Shown one piece after another: positions 1 to 6,161 of a stretch of 7,374 nt of DNA. The translations under genes and the position numbers were made by a program. The DNA lies in NCBI GenBank assembly GCA_030632545.1, contig DAOVUO010000117.1, positions 1 through 7,374 of the forward strand, read 5' to 3'. The notes under the pieces were generated by a model, which saw nothing but the letters and a program-made list of their open reading frames with translations, had not been told where the DNA came from and searched no databases. The stretch comes from Bacteroidales bacterium (GTDB lineage: Bacteria > Bacteroidota > Bacteroidia > Bacteroidales > DYOH01). Position 1 is the first letter of the stretch, and each line of letters begins with the position of its first letter.

Positions 1-327
1 CCAAATAAAAACGAAGTACAAAACCATATTGGTCAAATTCATGCATCGGCAATGATTTTATTAGCCGAAACAGCCACAGGAATGGTTGTTGGAATGAATG
101 TTCCTGATGACAGAATTATGCTAGTGAAAAGCCTTAACACAAAGTTTGTATGGCGTTCTACTGGCGCAATGCAAGCTAAAGCAACACTTTCAGATGAACA
201 AATTAAGCATATTGAATCAACAGAAAAAGGCGAATTACTAATTCCAGTAGCAATAACAGACGAAACTGGTGCTATTCCAATAGAAATGGAAGCTCTTTGG
301 GCTTGGATTCCTAAAAAAAAGCTATAA
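1..327 (+). CDS. DUF4442 hotdog-fold protein (3' part; start lies outside window)
   Basis: The reading frame is open from base 1 to the TAA at 325-327, so the N-terminus lies upstream of the window; about 108 residues are visible. The visible part begins with the block NHIGQIHASAMILLAE, followed by TATGMVVGM. This resembles the hotdog-fold helix of the DUF4442 / YiiD-C-terminal thioesterase-like family, in which the N-H-x-G-x-x-H-A segment forms the long central helix near the presumed active site. Beta-strand-rich sequence follows (KFVWRSTGAMQAKATL, GELLIPVAITDETG) and the protein ends in AWIPKKKL. By family it may bind or hydrolyse an acyl-CoA-like thioester in the cytoplasm; the substrate is unknown. 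An internal ATG at 52 cuts into the conserved helix and is not the true start. A terminator follows directly. The family call is from motif recognition only. Confidence 0.72.
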   Translation, partial: PNKNEVQNHIGQIHASAMILLAETATGMVVGMNVPDDRIMLVKSLNTKFVWRSTGAMQAKATLSDEQIKHIESTEKGELLIPVAITDETGAIPIEMEALWAWIPKKKL

Positions 328-349
328 ATAATCTGTTTACCGAAAATAT

Positions 350-382
350 AAGGCTATTCACCGAAAATGACTAGCCTTTTTC
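350..382 (+). terminator. Rho-independent terminator after the DUF4442 gene
   Basis: AAGGCTA (350-356) pairs perfectly with TAGCCTT (372-378) across a 15-nt loop, and the right arm runs into T377-T381. It lies 22 bp after the DUF4442 stop codon. An ATG at 367 that could extend the next ORF sits in the loop of this hairpin, which argues against that ATG being a real start. Confidence 0.65.
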
Positions 383-394
383 TTAAGAATGACT

Positions 395-402
395 TTTCTT
401 TG
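395..402 (+). promoter_or_regulatory. Possible -7 box of the LiaF-like gene (weak)
   Basis: TTTCTTTG differs from the Bacteroidota TAnnTTTG box at one position and lies 27 bp before the ATG at 430, just past the preceding terminator. No good -33 TTTG is seen at the right distance, so this is only a candidate. Confidence 0.28.
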
Positions 403-429
403 TGTTATAAAATTAAAAATTACATAGCC

Positions 430-1218
430 ATGAAAAGATTAGATTTTGAAGAACCCATTGAAGAATTTGACGAAAAAGAAGGATTAGATGCAAACGAGTC
501 ACTCCCGCAAAATAATAAATATATTGCTATTGGAGTTATTTTAGTGATAGTGGGAAGCTTAATTGCAGTAAATAGATTAGGAATTTTACCCGATTTTGCT
601 TACCACTTATTTTTTAACTGGAAAATGTTACTAATTGCTATTGGAGTAAGTATGATTTTTACTAAAAAAAGCAATAAAGCTGGAATTATTCTAAGCATTA
701 TAGGTGTAACATTTTTAGTTCCACAAGTTTTGCACATTCCATTCGGACTTCGACATTTGCTTTTTCCCACTCTAATTGTTGTAGCTGGTATTTTCTTAAT
801 TTTAAAGCATAAAGGTAAATTAAGAGATTTTGACAATTTCGATTTCTCAAACGATACAAAAGGATATTCCAACGATTATCTGAACGAAACTTATATTTTT
901 GGCGGAGGAAATCTTCATGTTGTTTCCGATAATTTTAAAGGGGGTAAAATTTCTGCAATTTTTGGTGGAGGGCAAATTGACCTTAGAGATGCGATTTTAT
1001 CTAACGAAAAAAGGCCATTTCTTAAAATTGATATGATTTTTGGCGGAGTAGAAATTATAGTTCCCTCAGATTGGAACGTGATAATAAAATCAAATTCAAT
1101 TTTTGGTGGATTTGGCTCAAAACGAAACGGTATTCATTATGCTCAAATTGACAAAAATAAAGAAATTGTTATTATTGCTAATGCCATTTTTGGTGGCGGT
1201 GAAATAAAACGTGGCTAA
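430..1218 (+). CDS. LiaF-like four-TM membrane protein with C-terminal IFGG-repeat domain
   Basis: This is a 262-aa protein. An acidic cytoplasmic N-terminus (residues 1-29) is followed by four hydrophobic segments at about 31-50, 63-78, 84-102 and 111-126, matching the LiaF-type transmembrane domain. The C-terminal half carries five IFGG turns at about 156, 177, 203, 224 and 253, each followed by a short strand (for example GGGQIDLRDA and GGVEIIVPSDWNV). This is typical of the LiaF C-terminal / 'cell wall-active antibiotics response' beta-helix domain. In Firmicutes LiaF restrains the LiaS kinase during envelope stress. The gene here lies just before a sensor kinase and regulator, so a similar modulating role is inferred. 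I chose ATG 430, which gives the usual MKRLDFEE-like start. The in-frame ATG at 367 lies inside the upstream terminator. Family call is firm; the role is inferred. Confidence 0.82.
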   Translation: MKRLDFEEPIEEFDEKEGLDANESLPQNNKYIAIGVILVIVGSLIAVNRLGILPDFAYHLFFNWKMLLIAIGVSMIFTKKSNKAGIILSIIGVTFLVPQVLHIPFGLRHLLFPTLIVVAGIFLILKHKGKLRDFDNFDFSNDTKGYSNDYLNETYIFGGGNLHVVSDNFKGGKISAIFGGGQIDLRDAILSNEKRPFLKIDMIFGGVEIIVPSDWNVIIKSNSIFGGFGSKRNGIHYAQIDKNKEIVIIANAIFGGGEIKRG

Positions 1219-1267
1219 GGAATTATCAATTTATTAATTACCATTTATTATTTTGTATATTGAGAAA

Positions 1268-1308
1268 AATTCTATTAAAGAACAAGAACTTTGTTCTTTA
1301 ATAGAATT
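1268..1308. terminator. 18-bp perfect hairpin between LiaF-like and kinase genes
   Basis: AATTCTATTAAAGAACAA (1268-1285) is the exact reverse complement of 1291-1308, with a 5-nt loop GAACT. It lies 50 bp after the LiaF-like stop and about 100 bp before the kinase ATG. No T run follows on the + strand, but A1265-A1269 before it would give a U tail on the - strand. It could be a terminator, a transcript-stabilising stem or a two-fold operator. The perfect stem is certain; the role is not. Confidence 0.55.
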
Positions 1309-1411
1309 GCATATTATAAGCTTCTTATGCATTTATTAACCGCAAATTTGACAAAGTTTATCAACCAGCTTCGAAAAAACGAGGGACTATTAATAGTTTT
1401 ATACACGAAAA

Positions 1412-2458
1412 ATGAATCACCCTATACTTGATAAATACTGGAAAATAATAATATACCTAAGTGTATGGCTTTTATTTTCATACATTTATTTTTGGTTTGT
1501 ACAAAATAACAGTCAATTAGAATTTGATTTAGCTCTACTCGACAGCTTTCTTACTTCTTTTATGCAAGCCTCCATTTATATTGGTATTTGGTACGTAATT
1601 AAATACAATCGGATTGAAGAAAAAACAAGCCCTAATTTAATTATAAGTGTTATTCTGCTAGGATTTACACTTATATTTTTTTGGGTTTTTATTGTTCATT
1701 TTAGTATTATTCTATTAATAGGAAAAAATACAATTTACAACGATTATTTTTGGTCAAACATCTGGAATAAAGCCCTAATCGGATTAGTAATTTACCTTTT
1801 TATGCTTCTATTCTACTATTTGCTTATTTATTATCAAAATTTTAAAGAAAATGTAATCCGAAAAAACCAATTATCACTAAAATTACAAGAGCAGGAATTA
1901 GCCAATTTAAAAGCGCAAATCAATCCACATTTTTTATTTAATAGCTTAAATTCAATTAGCTATTTAATTTATAGTGATGCAGAAAATGCGCACAAAGCAA
2001 TTGTAAAACTGTCAGATTATTTTAGATATTCACTTTCATCCACAAAACATCAATTTATTACACTCGAACAAGAACTGGAAAATACATTTCGATATTTAGA
2101 AATTGAGAAAATACGTTTTGAGGATAAAATGAAAATTAAAACTCAAATTGAGAAAGAATGCAAAAAAATTCAAGTTCCCATTTTAATATTGCAACCCATA
2201 ATTGAAAATGCAATAAAACATGGTGTGTACGAAAGTACTGAACTTGTAACAATTTATGTAAAAGCTACTAAATTTGATGACTACATAATTATCAGCATAA
2301 AAAACAATTTTGATATAGATGCAAAAAAACAAAAAGGAACAGGTTTGGGACTCGAAAATGTTAAACAAAGATTAGAGTTACTATATAAACGAAATGATTT
2401 ATTAAGAATCACAAAAGAACAAGATAGCTTTACTGTAGAACTATTTATACCATTTTAA
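1412..2458 (+). CDS. LytS/YehU-type membrane sensor histidine kinase
   Basis: This is a 348-aa protein. The N-terminal half has four hydrophobic segments at about 11-30, 46-64, 76-103 and 120-142, with no recognisable extracellular sensor domain. A short coiled linker (145-168) leads into the His_kinase (PF06580) domain, where the block QINPHFLFNSLNSI places the phosphoacceptor at H173. The ATPase part follows: N-box IIENAIKHG (N266) and G-box GTGLGLENVKQRL (309-321). The segment normally reading D-N-G is KNNF (about 297-300), a mild deviation. It should autophosphorylate and pass phosphate to the LytTR regulator 56 bp downstream, with which it probably forms an operon. The LiaF-like gene lies 193 bp upstream, across a strong hairpin, so it may be transcribed separately. 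No clear TAnnTTTG promoter is visible before it. The stimulus is unknown; envelope stress is inferred from the neighbour. Confidence 0.9.
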   Translation: MNHPILDKYWKIIIYLSVWLLFSYIYFWFVQNNSQLEFDLALLDSFLTSFMQASIYIGIWYVIKYNRIEEKTSPNLIISVILLGFTLIFFWVFIVHFSIILLIGKNTIYNDYFWSNIWNKALIGLVIYLFMLLFYYLLIYYQNFKENVIRKNQLSLKLQEQELANLKAQINPHFLFNSLNSISYLIYSDAENAHKAIVKLSDYFRYSLSSTKHQFITLEQELENTFRYLEIEKIRFEDKMKIKTQIEKECKKIQVPILILQPIIENAIKHGVYESTELVTIYVKATKFDDYIIISIKNNFDIDAKKQKGTGLGLENVKQRLELLYKRNDLLRITKEQDSFTVELFIPF

Positions 2459-2514
2459 AATAAAAATTACGGGTATAATACCGATGTAAAACCACAACCT
2501 ATAAACCAATCAAA

Positions 2515-3258
2515 ATGAAAGCAATAATTATAGATGATGAAGCTCCTGCGAGAAATCTAATAAAAACTTTTCTGCTAGATTATCCCGAAATAGAAATAAT
2601 AGGCGAAGCTGCTGATGGTTTTAGTGGTGTAAAACTTATTAATAATTTACATCCCGATTTGGTTTTTCTGGACATTAAAATGCCTAAGCTCAATGGTTTT
2701 GAACTACTTGAATTAATCGAGAATAAACCTTTAATTATATTTTCGACAGCTTTTGATGATTTTGCAATACAAGCATTTGAAAAAAATGCAATAGACTATC
2801 TGCTTAAACCATTTTCAAAAGAGAGATTCAGAAAATCTATAGAAAAAGTTCGTGAAAAATGGAATTCTACACATACAAAAAATCAATATGCCGAAGAGAT
2901 AATTGAATTTTCTAAAAATGCGCAAGGAACTTTAAATAGAATTGCCATTAAACAAAATTCAAAAATAGTTATTGTTCCAAGCGATGAAATTACGCATATT
3001 GAAGCACAAGACGATTATGTGTTTATTCATACCGAAAAAAACAGGTATTTAAAACATGAGCGAATGAAATACCTCGAAGCACATTTAGACTCTTCAGTTT
3101 TCCTTCGTGTACATCGCTCATACATAGTAAATATAAATTTTATTGATAAAATTGAACTCTACGAAAAAGATAGTTATCAATTAACACTTACAAGCAAAAA
3201 CACAGTTAAAGTAAGCAAGTCGGGCTATAAACTGCTAAAAGCCAAACTAGGAATTTAA
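2515..3258 (+). CDS. LytTR-family response regulator
   Basis: This is a 247-aa protein. The receiver domain (1-115) has the acidic pocket D7/D8, the phosphoacceptor D53 in LVFLDIKMPKLNG, the switch residue T78 in FSTAFDD and K98 in LLKPF, so all key residues are present. The C-terminal LytTR DNA-binding domain (about 140-245) includes RIAIKQNSKIVIVP, DEITHIEAQDDYVFIHT and the characteristic FLRVHRSYIVN block. It is the expected partner of the LytS-type kinase just upstream. The 56-bp gap contains no TAnnTTTG promoter, which supports co-transcription. LytTR dimers usually bind direct repeats upstream of target promoters; no such target could be assigned here. The start is the first ATG, and the MKAIIIDDE opening is typical of the family. 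Confidence 0.93.
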   Translation: MKAIIIDDEAPARNLIKTFLLDYPEIEIIGEAADGFSGVKLINNLHPDLVFLDIKMPKLNGFELLELIENKPLIIFSTAFDDFAIQAFEKNAIDYLLKPFSKERFRKSIEKVREKWNSTHTKNQYAEEIIEFSKNAQGTLNRIAIKQNSKIVIVPSDEITHIEAQDDYVFIHTEKNRYLKHERMKYLEAHLDSSVFLRVHRSYIVNINFIDKIELYEKDSYQLTLTSKNTVKVSKSGYKLLKAKLGI

Positions 3259-3273
3259 AACTATTTGCTAGAT

Positions 3274-3351
3274 CTATACCGATTGTGAATCAAAATTGCC
3301 GACAAATTTCATTAGCAATCATTTGTCGTCTTTGATTCTACATCGGCATAG
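3274..3351 (+). terminator. Long imperfect hairpin after the LytTR gene
   Basis: The stem is built from CTAT (3274)/ATAG (3348), CCGAT (3279-3283)/ATCGG (3342-3346), GAATCAAA (3287-3294)/TTTGATTC (3331-3338) and CGACAAAT (3300-3307)/ATTTGTCG (3321-3328), with a 13-nt apical loop. It begins 15 bp after the stop codon. Only a short TTT follows, so it is a terminator candidate rather than a textbook one. Confidence 0.45.
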
Positions 3352-3408
3352 TTTACTTCCGTATTTTAATCGGAAATACAGGTAAGTTTACTCTTAAAAT
3401 GGCATAAC

Positions 3409-3440
3409 TTTGAGCTTTTAGCTATAAAATTTTATATTTG
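3409..3440 (+). promoter_or_regulatory. Bacteroidota-type promoter of the terC-like gene
   Basis: A -33 TTTG (3409-3412) and an exact TAnnTTTG -7 box TATATTTG (3433-3440) are separated by 20 bp. The ATG at 3462 is 21 nt beyond the -7 box, giving a short leader. A TTG codon at 3438 in the same frame lies within the -7 box and so cannot be the start. Confidence 0.7.
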
Positions 3441-3461
3441 TACTTCATTAAAAATCACATC

Positions 3462-4244
3462 ATGCTTATAAATGACTTAATCACATTGTTTTTACTCATA
3501 TTGCTACAAGCAGTTTTAGGTATCGACAATTTATTATATATATCACTTGAATCGAGAAATGCCCCAATAGAAAAGCAAAAAATGGTGAGATTTTGGGGTA
3601 TTGGAATAGCAATAGTACTTAGAATTGCATTATTATTTTTATTAATACACTTAGTTACTTATTTCCAAGATCCATTTCTTGAAATTAATTGGGAAGGAAT
3701 ATTCGAAGGCTCAATTAATGTGCATAGTTTAATTGTTCTGTTTGGTGGTGGATTTATAGTATTCTCTTCTATGAAAGGCATTTGGAACATGATTTCCATG
3801 GAAGAACATGCCGAAGCTCAAGAAAAAGAAACCGATAAATCAACAGCAAAAGTTCTCGTATTGATTATTATTATGAACTTAGTATTCTCGTTTGATTCTA
3901 TACTTAGTGCCATGGCACTTACCGAAGTTTTTTGGATAATGGCTACCGCAATTATTTTTAGTGGAGTACTTATGATTTTAATTGCTGAAAAAGTATCTGA
4001 ATTTTTAAAGAAAAACAGAATGTACGAAGTACTTGGGCTATTTATTTTGTTCCTAGTTGGAGTAATGCTACTTAGCGAAGGTGGACACCTAGCACATTTA
4101 AGCTTTTTCGATTCACATATTACACCAATGAACAAAACTACATTCTATTTTGTTATAGTAATATTAGTACTTACAGATGTTGTACAAGGCAGATACAAGC
4201 GTAAATTAATCAAACTAAAAGAAATTAAAAACGATAAGAATTAA
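3462..4244 (+). CDS. TerC-family integral membrane protein (probable metal-ion handling)
   Basis: This is a 260-aa protein with about seven hydrophobic segments (roughly 3-23, 45-67, 88-108, 130-150, 156-176, 190-205 and 228-243). The two TerC-family acidic signatures are present: LGIDNLLYISLE (D22) in the first helix and FSFDSILSA (D145) in the fourth. In characterised members these acidic residues are thought to carry divalent metal; the family includes tellurite-resistance TerC and the YkoY/Alx Mn2+ exporters. A charged, acidic loop (113-127, EEHAEAQEKETDK) separates helices 3 and 4, and the C-terminus is lysine-rich. No other ter genes are present, so tellurite resistance should not be assumed; metallation of exported proteins or Mn2+ efflux is the more likely role. 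ATG 3462 was chosen because the promoter -7 box ends at 3440. It is transcribed from its own promoter. Confidence 0.87.
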   Translation: MLINDLITLFLLILLQAVLGIDNLLYISLESRNAPIEKQKMVRFWGIGIAIVLRIALLFLLIHLVTYFQDPFLEINWEGIFEGSINVHSLIVLFGGGFIVFSSMKGIWNMISMEEHAEAQEKETDKSTAKVLVLIIIMNLVFSFDSILSAMALTEVFWIMATAIIFSGVLMILIAEKVSEFLKKNRMYEVLGLFILFLVGVMLLSEGGHLAHLSFFDSHITPMNKTTFYFVIVILVLTDVVQGRYKRKLIKLKEIKNDKN

Positions 4245-4256
4245 TCATTTTTAAAG

Positions 4257-4286
4257 TTTTAAGCATAAAAAAATAGATTAACTTTG
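4257..4286 (+). promoter_or_regulatory. Promoter of the tRNA-Arg gene
   Basis: An exact TAnnTTTG box, TAACTTTG (4279-4286), ends 13 bp before the first base of the tRNA. A weaker -33 candidate TTTT (4257-4260) lies 18 bp upstream of it. Confidence 0.6.
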
Positions 4287-4299
4287 TTTTCTTAAATAT

Positions 4300-4373
4300 G
4301 GCTCCATAGTTCAGCTGAATAGAACATCAGATTCCGGTTCTGAAGGTCGTGGGTTTGAATCCCTCTGGAGTCA
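4300..4373 (+). tRNA. tRNA-Arg (anticodon CCG)
   Basis: This 74-nt cloverleaf decodes CGG. The acceptor GGCTCCA (4300-4306) pairs with TGGAGTC (4366-4372) with one G-T pair, and the discriminator is A4373. The D-stem is GTTC/GAAC, the anticodon stem is TCAGA/TCTGA, and the loop TTCCGGT puts the anticodon at 4334-4336. The variable loop is AGGTC and the T-arm is GTGGG/CCCTC. No 3' CCA is encoded. Two oddities are visible. The T-stem has a T-T mismatch (4350-4364). The universal G19 and C56 are replaced by A (4318) and T (4356), which can still pair. Confidence 0.93.
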
Positions 4374-4403
4374 CTAAATAAAAAGTGAAACTCTACTTAA
4401 AAC

Positions 4404-4447
4404 GTATCAAAACGCACTAAAATAGTGGGTTTGATGCGTTTTGATAC
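4404..4447 (+). terminator. 13-bp perfect hairpin after tRNA-Arg
   Basis: GTATCAAAACGCA (4404-4416) is the exact reverse complement of 4435-4447, with an 18-nt loop. An inner CACTA/TAGTG hairpin (4415-4427) is an alternative fold. It starts 30 bp after the tRNA. There is no T run after it, but its position suggests it ends or shields the tRNA transcript. Confidence 0.5.
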
Positions 4448-4660
4448 CATACAATCTAACTCCATAGTCCTCTCATTCAGCATATTAGCCCACGACAGGA
4501 TTTACTTAATTAAGTGAGTCGAAATAAGAACTAATTAACTGTTTGTAAGCACAATCCTGTCAAGGCTTGCGGATAAGCTAATTAAAGAATAATAACAAGT
4601 ATTATATAAATATTGATATTTTACTACCTGTAAGTTCAATTAGTAAATGCAACTTTTCTC
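4448..4660. other. Non-coding stretch with nested inverted repeats
   Basis: No ORF is supported here. GACAGGATT (4494-4502) pairs perfectly with AATCCTGTC (4553-4561). Within that interval lies the 12-bp palindrome ACTTAATTAAGT (4504-4515). CGAC/GTCG (4493-4496, 4518-4521) also bracket this palindrome. GCTT/AAGC (4565-4578) form a further small stem. The stretch after 4585 is very AT-rich and unremarkable. It could be the remnant of a mobile element or an integration boundary beside the tRNA, but no attachment-site duplication was found. Confidence 0.45.
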
Positions 4661-4667
4661 TAAAAAC

Positions 4668-4783
4668 TGAACACATTTTGTTTATGCGTCCAATTATGGT
4701 TAAAAACTGAACATGAAATTTTGTTCTGACAAAAAATGAACATATATTTGCAATACGTCCATAAATGAACAGAAAAATGAACA
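4668..4783 (+). promoter_or_regulatory. Array of five TGAACA boxes around the Fic promoter
   Basis: TGAACA occurs at 4668, 4708, 4737, 4766 and 4778. The first and third boxes are each followed, 19 bp later (start to start), by CGTCCA (4687 and 4756), making a diverged direct repeat of about 31 bp with a 69-bp period. The boxes surround and overlap the promoter and the first codons of the Fic gene, which fits operator sites for an autoregulator. The repeats are seen directly; the operator role is inferred. Confidence 0.5.
4720..4750 (+). promoter_or_regulatory. Bacteroidota-type promoter of the Fic gene
   Basis: A -33 TTTG (4720-4723) and an exact TAnnTTTG box TATATTTG (4743-4750) are separated by 19 bp. 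The first ATG (4765) is 14 nt past the -7 box, so the leader would be only about 8 nt. Confidence 0.68.
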
Positions 4784-5898
4784 TGGCAAAATTTGACCGA
4801 AATATACCATACAATAAGCTGCCATTATTGCCACCACCAATAAACCCAGAACAAGATGTTCGTATTTTGCAAAAACTGGTTACCACTCCACGTTCCCTTG
4901 CTATATTTAGCAGTAAAGTATCGCGTTTGCCAAATCCTTTTATGCTAATTAATACTATAGCACTTCAGGAAGCTAAAACTTCTACCGAAATTGAAAATAT
5001 TTTTACTACAGAAGACGAGCTATATAAAGCCATTTCGGACGAAAAAAAAGAAAGAGATGCTAATCCCTCAACAAAAGAAGTTTTACGTTATCGTGAAGCA
5101 CTTTGGGATGGTTATAATACGCTAAAAAAAGAAGGTGAATTTACGCAGGAAATGATTATCAGTATTTTCAGAAAAATAAGCAATAGTAAATCCAGCATTC
5201 GAGCACCACAATCGCAAGTTGTAATTAAACGAGGATTAAGTGAATATAAACCTGGTGAAGTAATCTATACACCACCACGAGGCGATAAAATCATTCAGTT
5301 ACTTATGGATAACCTTTTTAATTATCTAAATAACTCAGAAAATGACGCCACCGACCCATTGATAAAGATGTGTATTGCGCATTATCAGTTTGAAGCCATC
5401 CATCCATTTCAAGATGGAAACGGACGAACTGGAAGAATATTAAATCTTTTGTACCTTGTTAAAAATGAACTGCTTTCAGAGCCATTTTTATTTTTATCCA
5501 AATATATTATTGATAATAAAGATGATTACTATTTTAATTTATCAGGTGTAACACAAAGAGGCGACTGGACTTCGTGGATTTTGTACATGCTTGATGCAGT
5601 GGAAAAAACTGCGGCATTTACTAATTCTATGCTCGACGAAATTATTAATCAAATGAATGCTACACTTGAATTTGCTAGTAAAAGGATAAAATGGTATAGC
5701 AACGAAGTGAATAAGCTTATTTTTAGTCAGCCATATATTAAAGCCAAAACTATCGGACAGGTTTTGAATAAAACTTCACGTACCACATTAACAAAATACA
5801 TGGCAGAACTAACAGAAAACAGAATACTCAGCCCAATTCGTGAGGGTAAAGAAATTTACTATATCAACGATGATTTGGTCAGGATTTTAGGAAAATGA
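4765..5898 (+). CDS. Class II Fic-domain protein (probable AMP-transferase) with C-terminal winged helix
   Basis: This is a 377-aa protein of the length and layout of the SoFic-like family. The Fic_N region opens with NIPYNKLPLLPPP (13-25). The inhibitory-helix motif S-x-x-x-E-N is seen as STEIEN (73-78), marking class II, in which this glutamate blocks ATP binding. The target-binding flap is about 151-173. The catalytic loop is the full HPFQDGNGRTGR (213-224), with H213 and the D/E position occupied by D, as in AMP-adding enzymes. The C-terminal region, about 321-377 (TIGQVLNKTSRTTLTKYMAEL), looks like a winged helix. It probably adenylylates a protein target and may bind DNA or autoregulate. 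ATG 4765 is the first after the promoter; ATGs at 4777 and 4783 are possible, and 4783 (MAKFDRN) would be equally family-like. A structured repeat starts right at its stop codon. Confidence 0.9.
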   Translation: MNRKMNMAKFDRNIPYNKLPLLPPPINPEQDVRILQKLVTTPRSLAIFSSKVSRLPNPFMLINTIALQEAKTSTEIENIFTTEDELYKAISDEKKERDANPSTKEVLRYREALWDGYNTLKKEGEFTQEMIISIFRKISNSKSSIRAPQSQVVIKRGLSEYKPGEVIYTPPRGDKIIQLLMDNLFNYLNNSENDATDPLIKMCIAHYQFEAIHPFQDGNGRTGRILNLLYLVKNELLSEPFLFLSKYIIDNKDDYYFNLSGVTQRGDWTSWILYMLDAVEKTAAFTNSMLDEIINQMNATLEFASKRIKWYSNEVNKLIFSQPYIKAKTIGQVLNKTSRTTLTKYMAELTENRILSPIREGKEIYYINDDLVRILGK

Positions 5899-6079
5899 AA
5901 GCCCTCGTTCGCTTGAGGCTATAAAGAGGCACAACTGTGTTCGGCTTAGGCTGTGCCAAAAACAGACTCTACCGACAGACTCAATAGGCACAAACAATTA
6001 TAATAATACACAATAGCGATAAGTGGTATTTACAATGCCGCTTTGAACATGGCTGAATTTGCAATTCAGCAGCCTAAAC
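5899..6079. repeat. Structured repeat, copy A (left of TA operon)
   Basis: This non-coding element begins directly after the Fic stop codon. Its left half holds an AGCCCTC/GAGGCT stem (5900-5920) and a GGCACA/TGTGCC stem (5928-5957). Its right half (5980-6079) is identical over 100 bases to 7105-7204. That half carries two REP-like hairpins. AAGTGGTATT/AATGCCGCTT (6021-6043) has loop TAC, and GCTGAATT/AATTCAGC (6052-6070) has loop TGC. Weak similarity to copy B seems to continue to about 6100. From 6080 to 6137 nothing else is recognised. Confidence 0.85.
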
Positions 6080-6137
6080 ATAACTGGGAAAATGTTTTAA
6101 ATCAATTTATGATTATATTATGAGGTATAATTAAATG

Positions 6138-6161
6138 AAAAAGTCGATCCTAAAATCAACT
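6138..6161 (-). terminator. Terminator of the minus-strand TA operon
   Basis: On the minus strand AGTTGAT (6161-6155) pairs with ATCGACT (6148-6142), with one G-T pair and a 6-nt loop, and is followed by TTTT (6141-6138). It begins right after the PIN gene's stop codon (6164-6162). Confidence 0.62.

Noticed and set aside
367..429. Upstream extension of the LiaF-like gene from ATG 367
   Set aside because: This ATG lies in the loop of the DUF4442 terminator hairpin, and the added 21 residues do not look like family sequence.
600..872. Minus-strand 90-aa ORF (and similar ones at 2183-2368, 3818-4135, 4602-4886)
   Set aside because: Three of these lie opposite strongly supported plus-strand genes; the one at 4602-4886 lies opposite the Fic promoter region and the first part of the Fic gene. 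None shows a recognisable domain.
3341..3392. Small inverted repeats around TTCCG/CGGAA
   Set aside because: Stems are about 5 bp with competing alternatives, so they cannot be told from chance.
3352..3461. yybP-ykoY manganese riboswitch before the terC-like gene
   Set aside because: The promoter lies only about 20 nt from the ATG, leaving no room for the riboswitch, and its conserved loop motifs were not seen.
4460..4467. CTCCATAG copy of the tRNA 5' end as a possible integration duplicate
   Set aside because: Only eight bases match (4302-4309), and integration normally duplicates the 3' part of a tRNA, not the 5' end.
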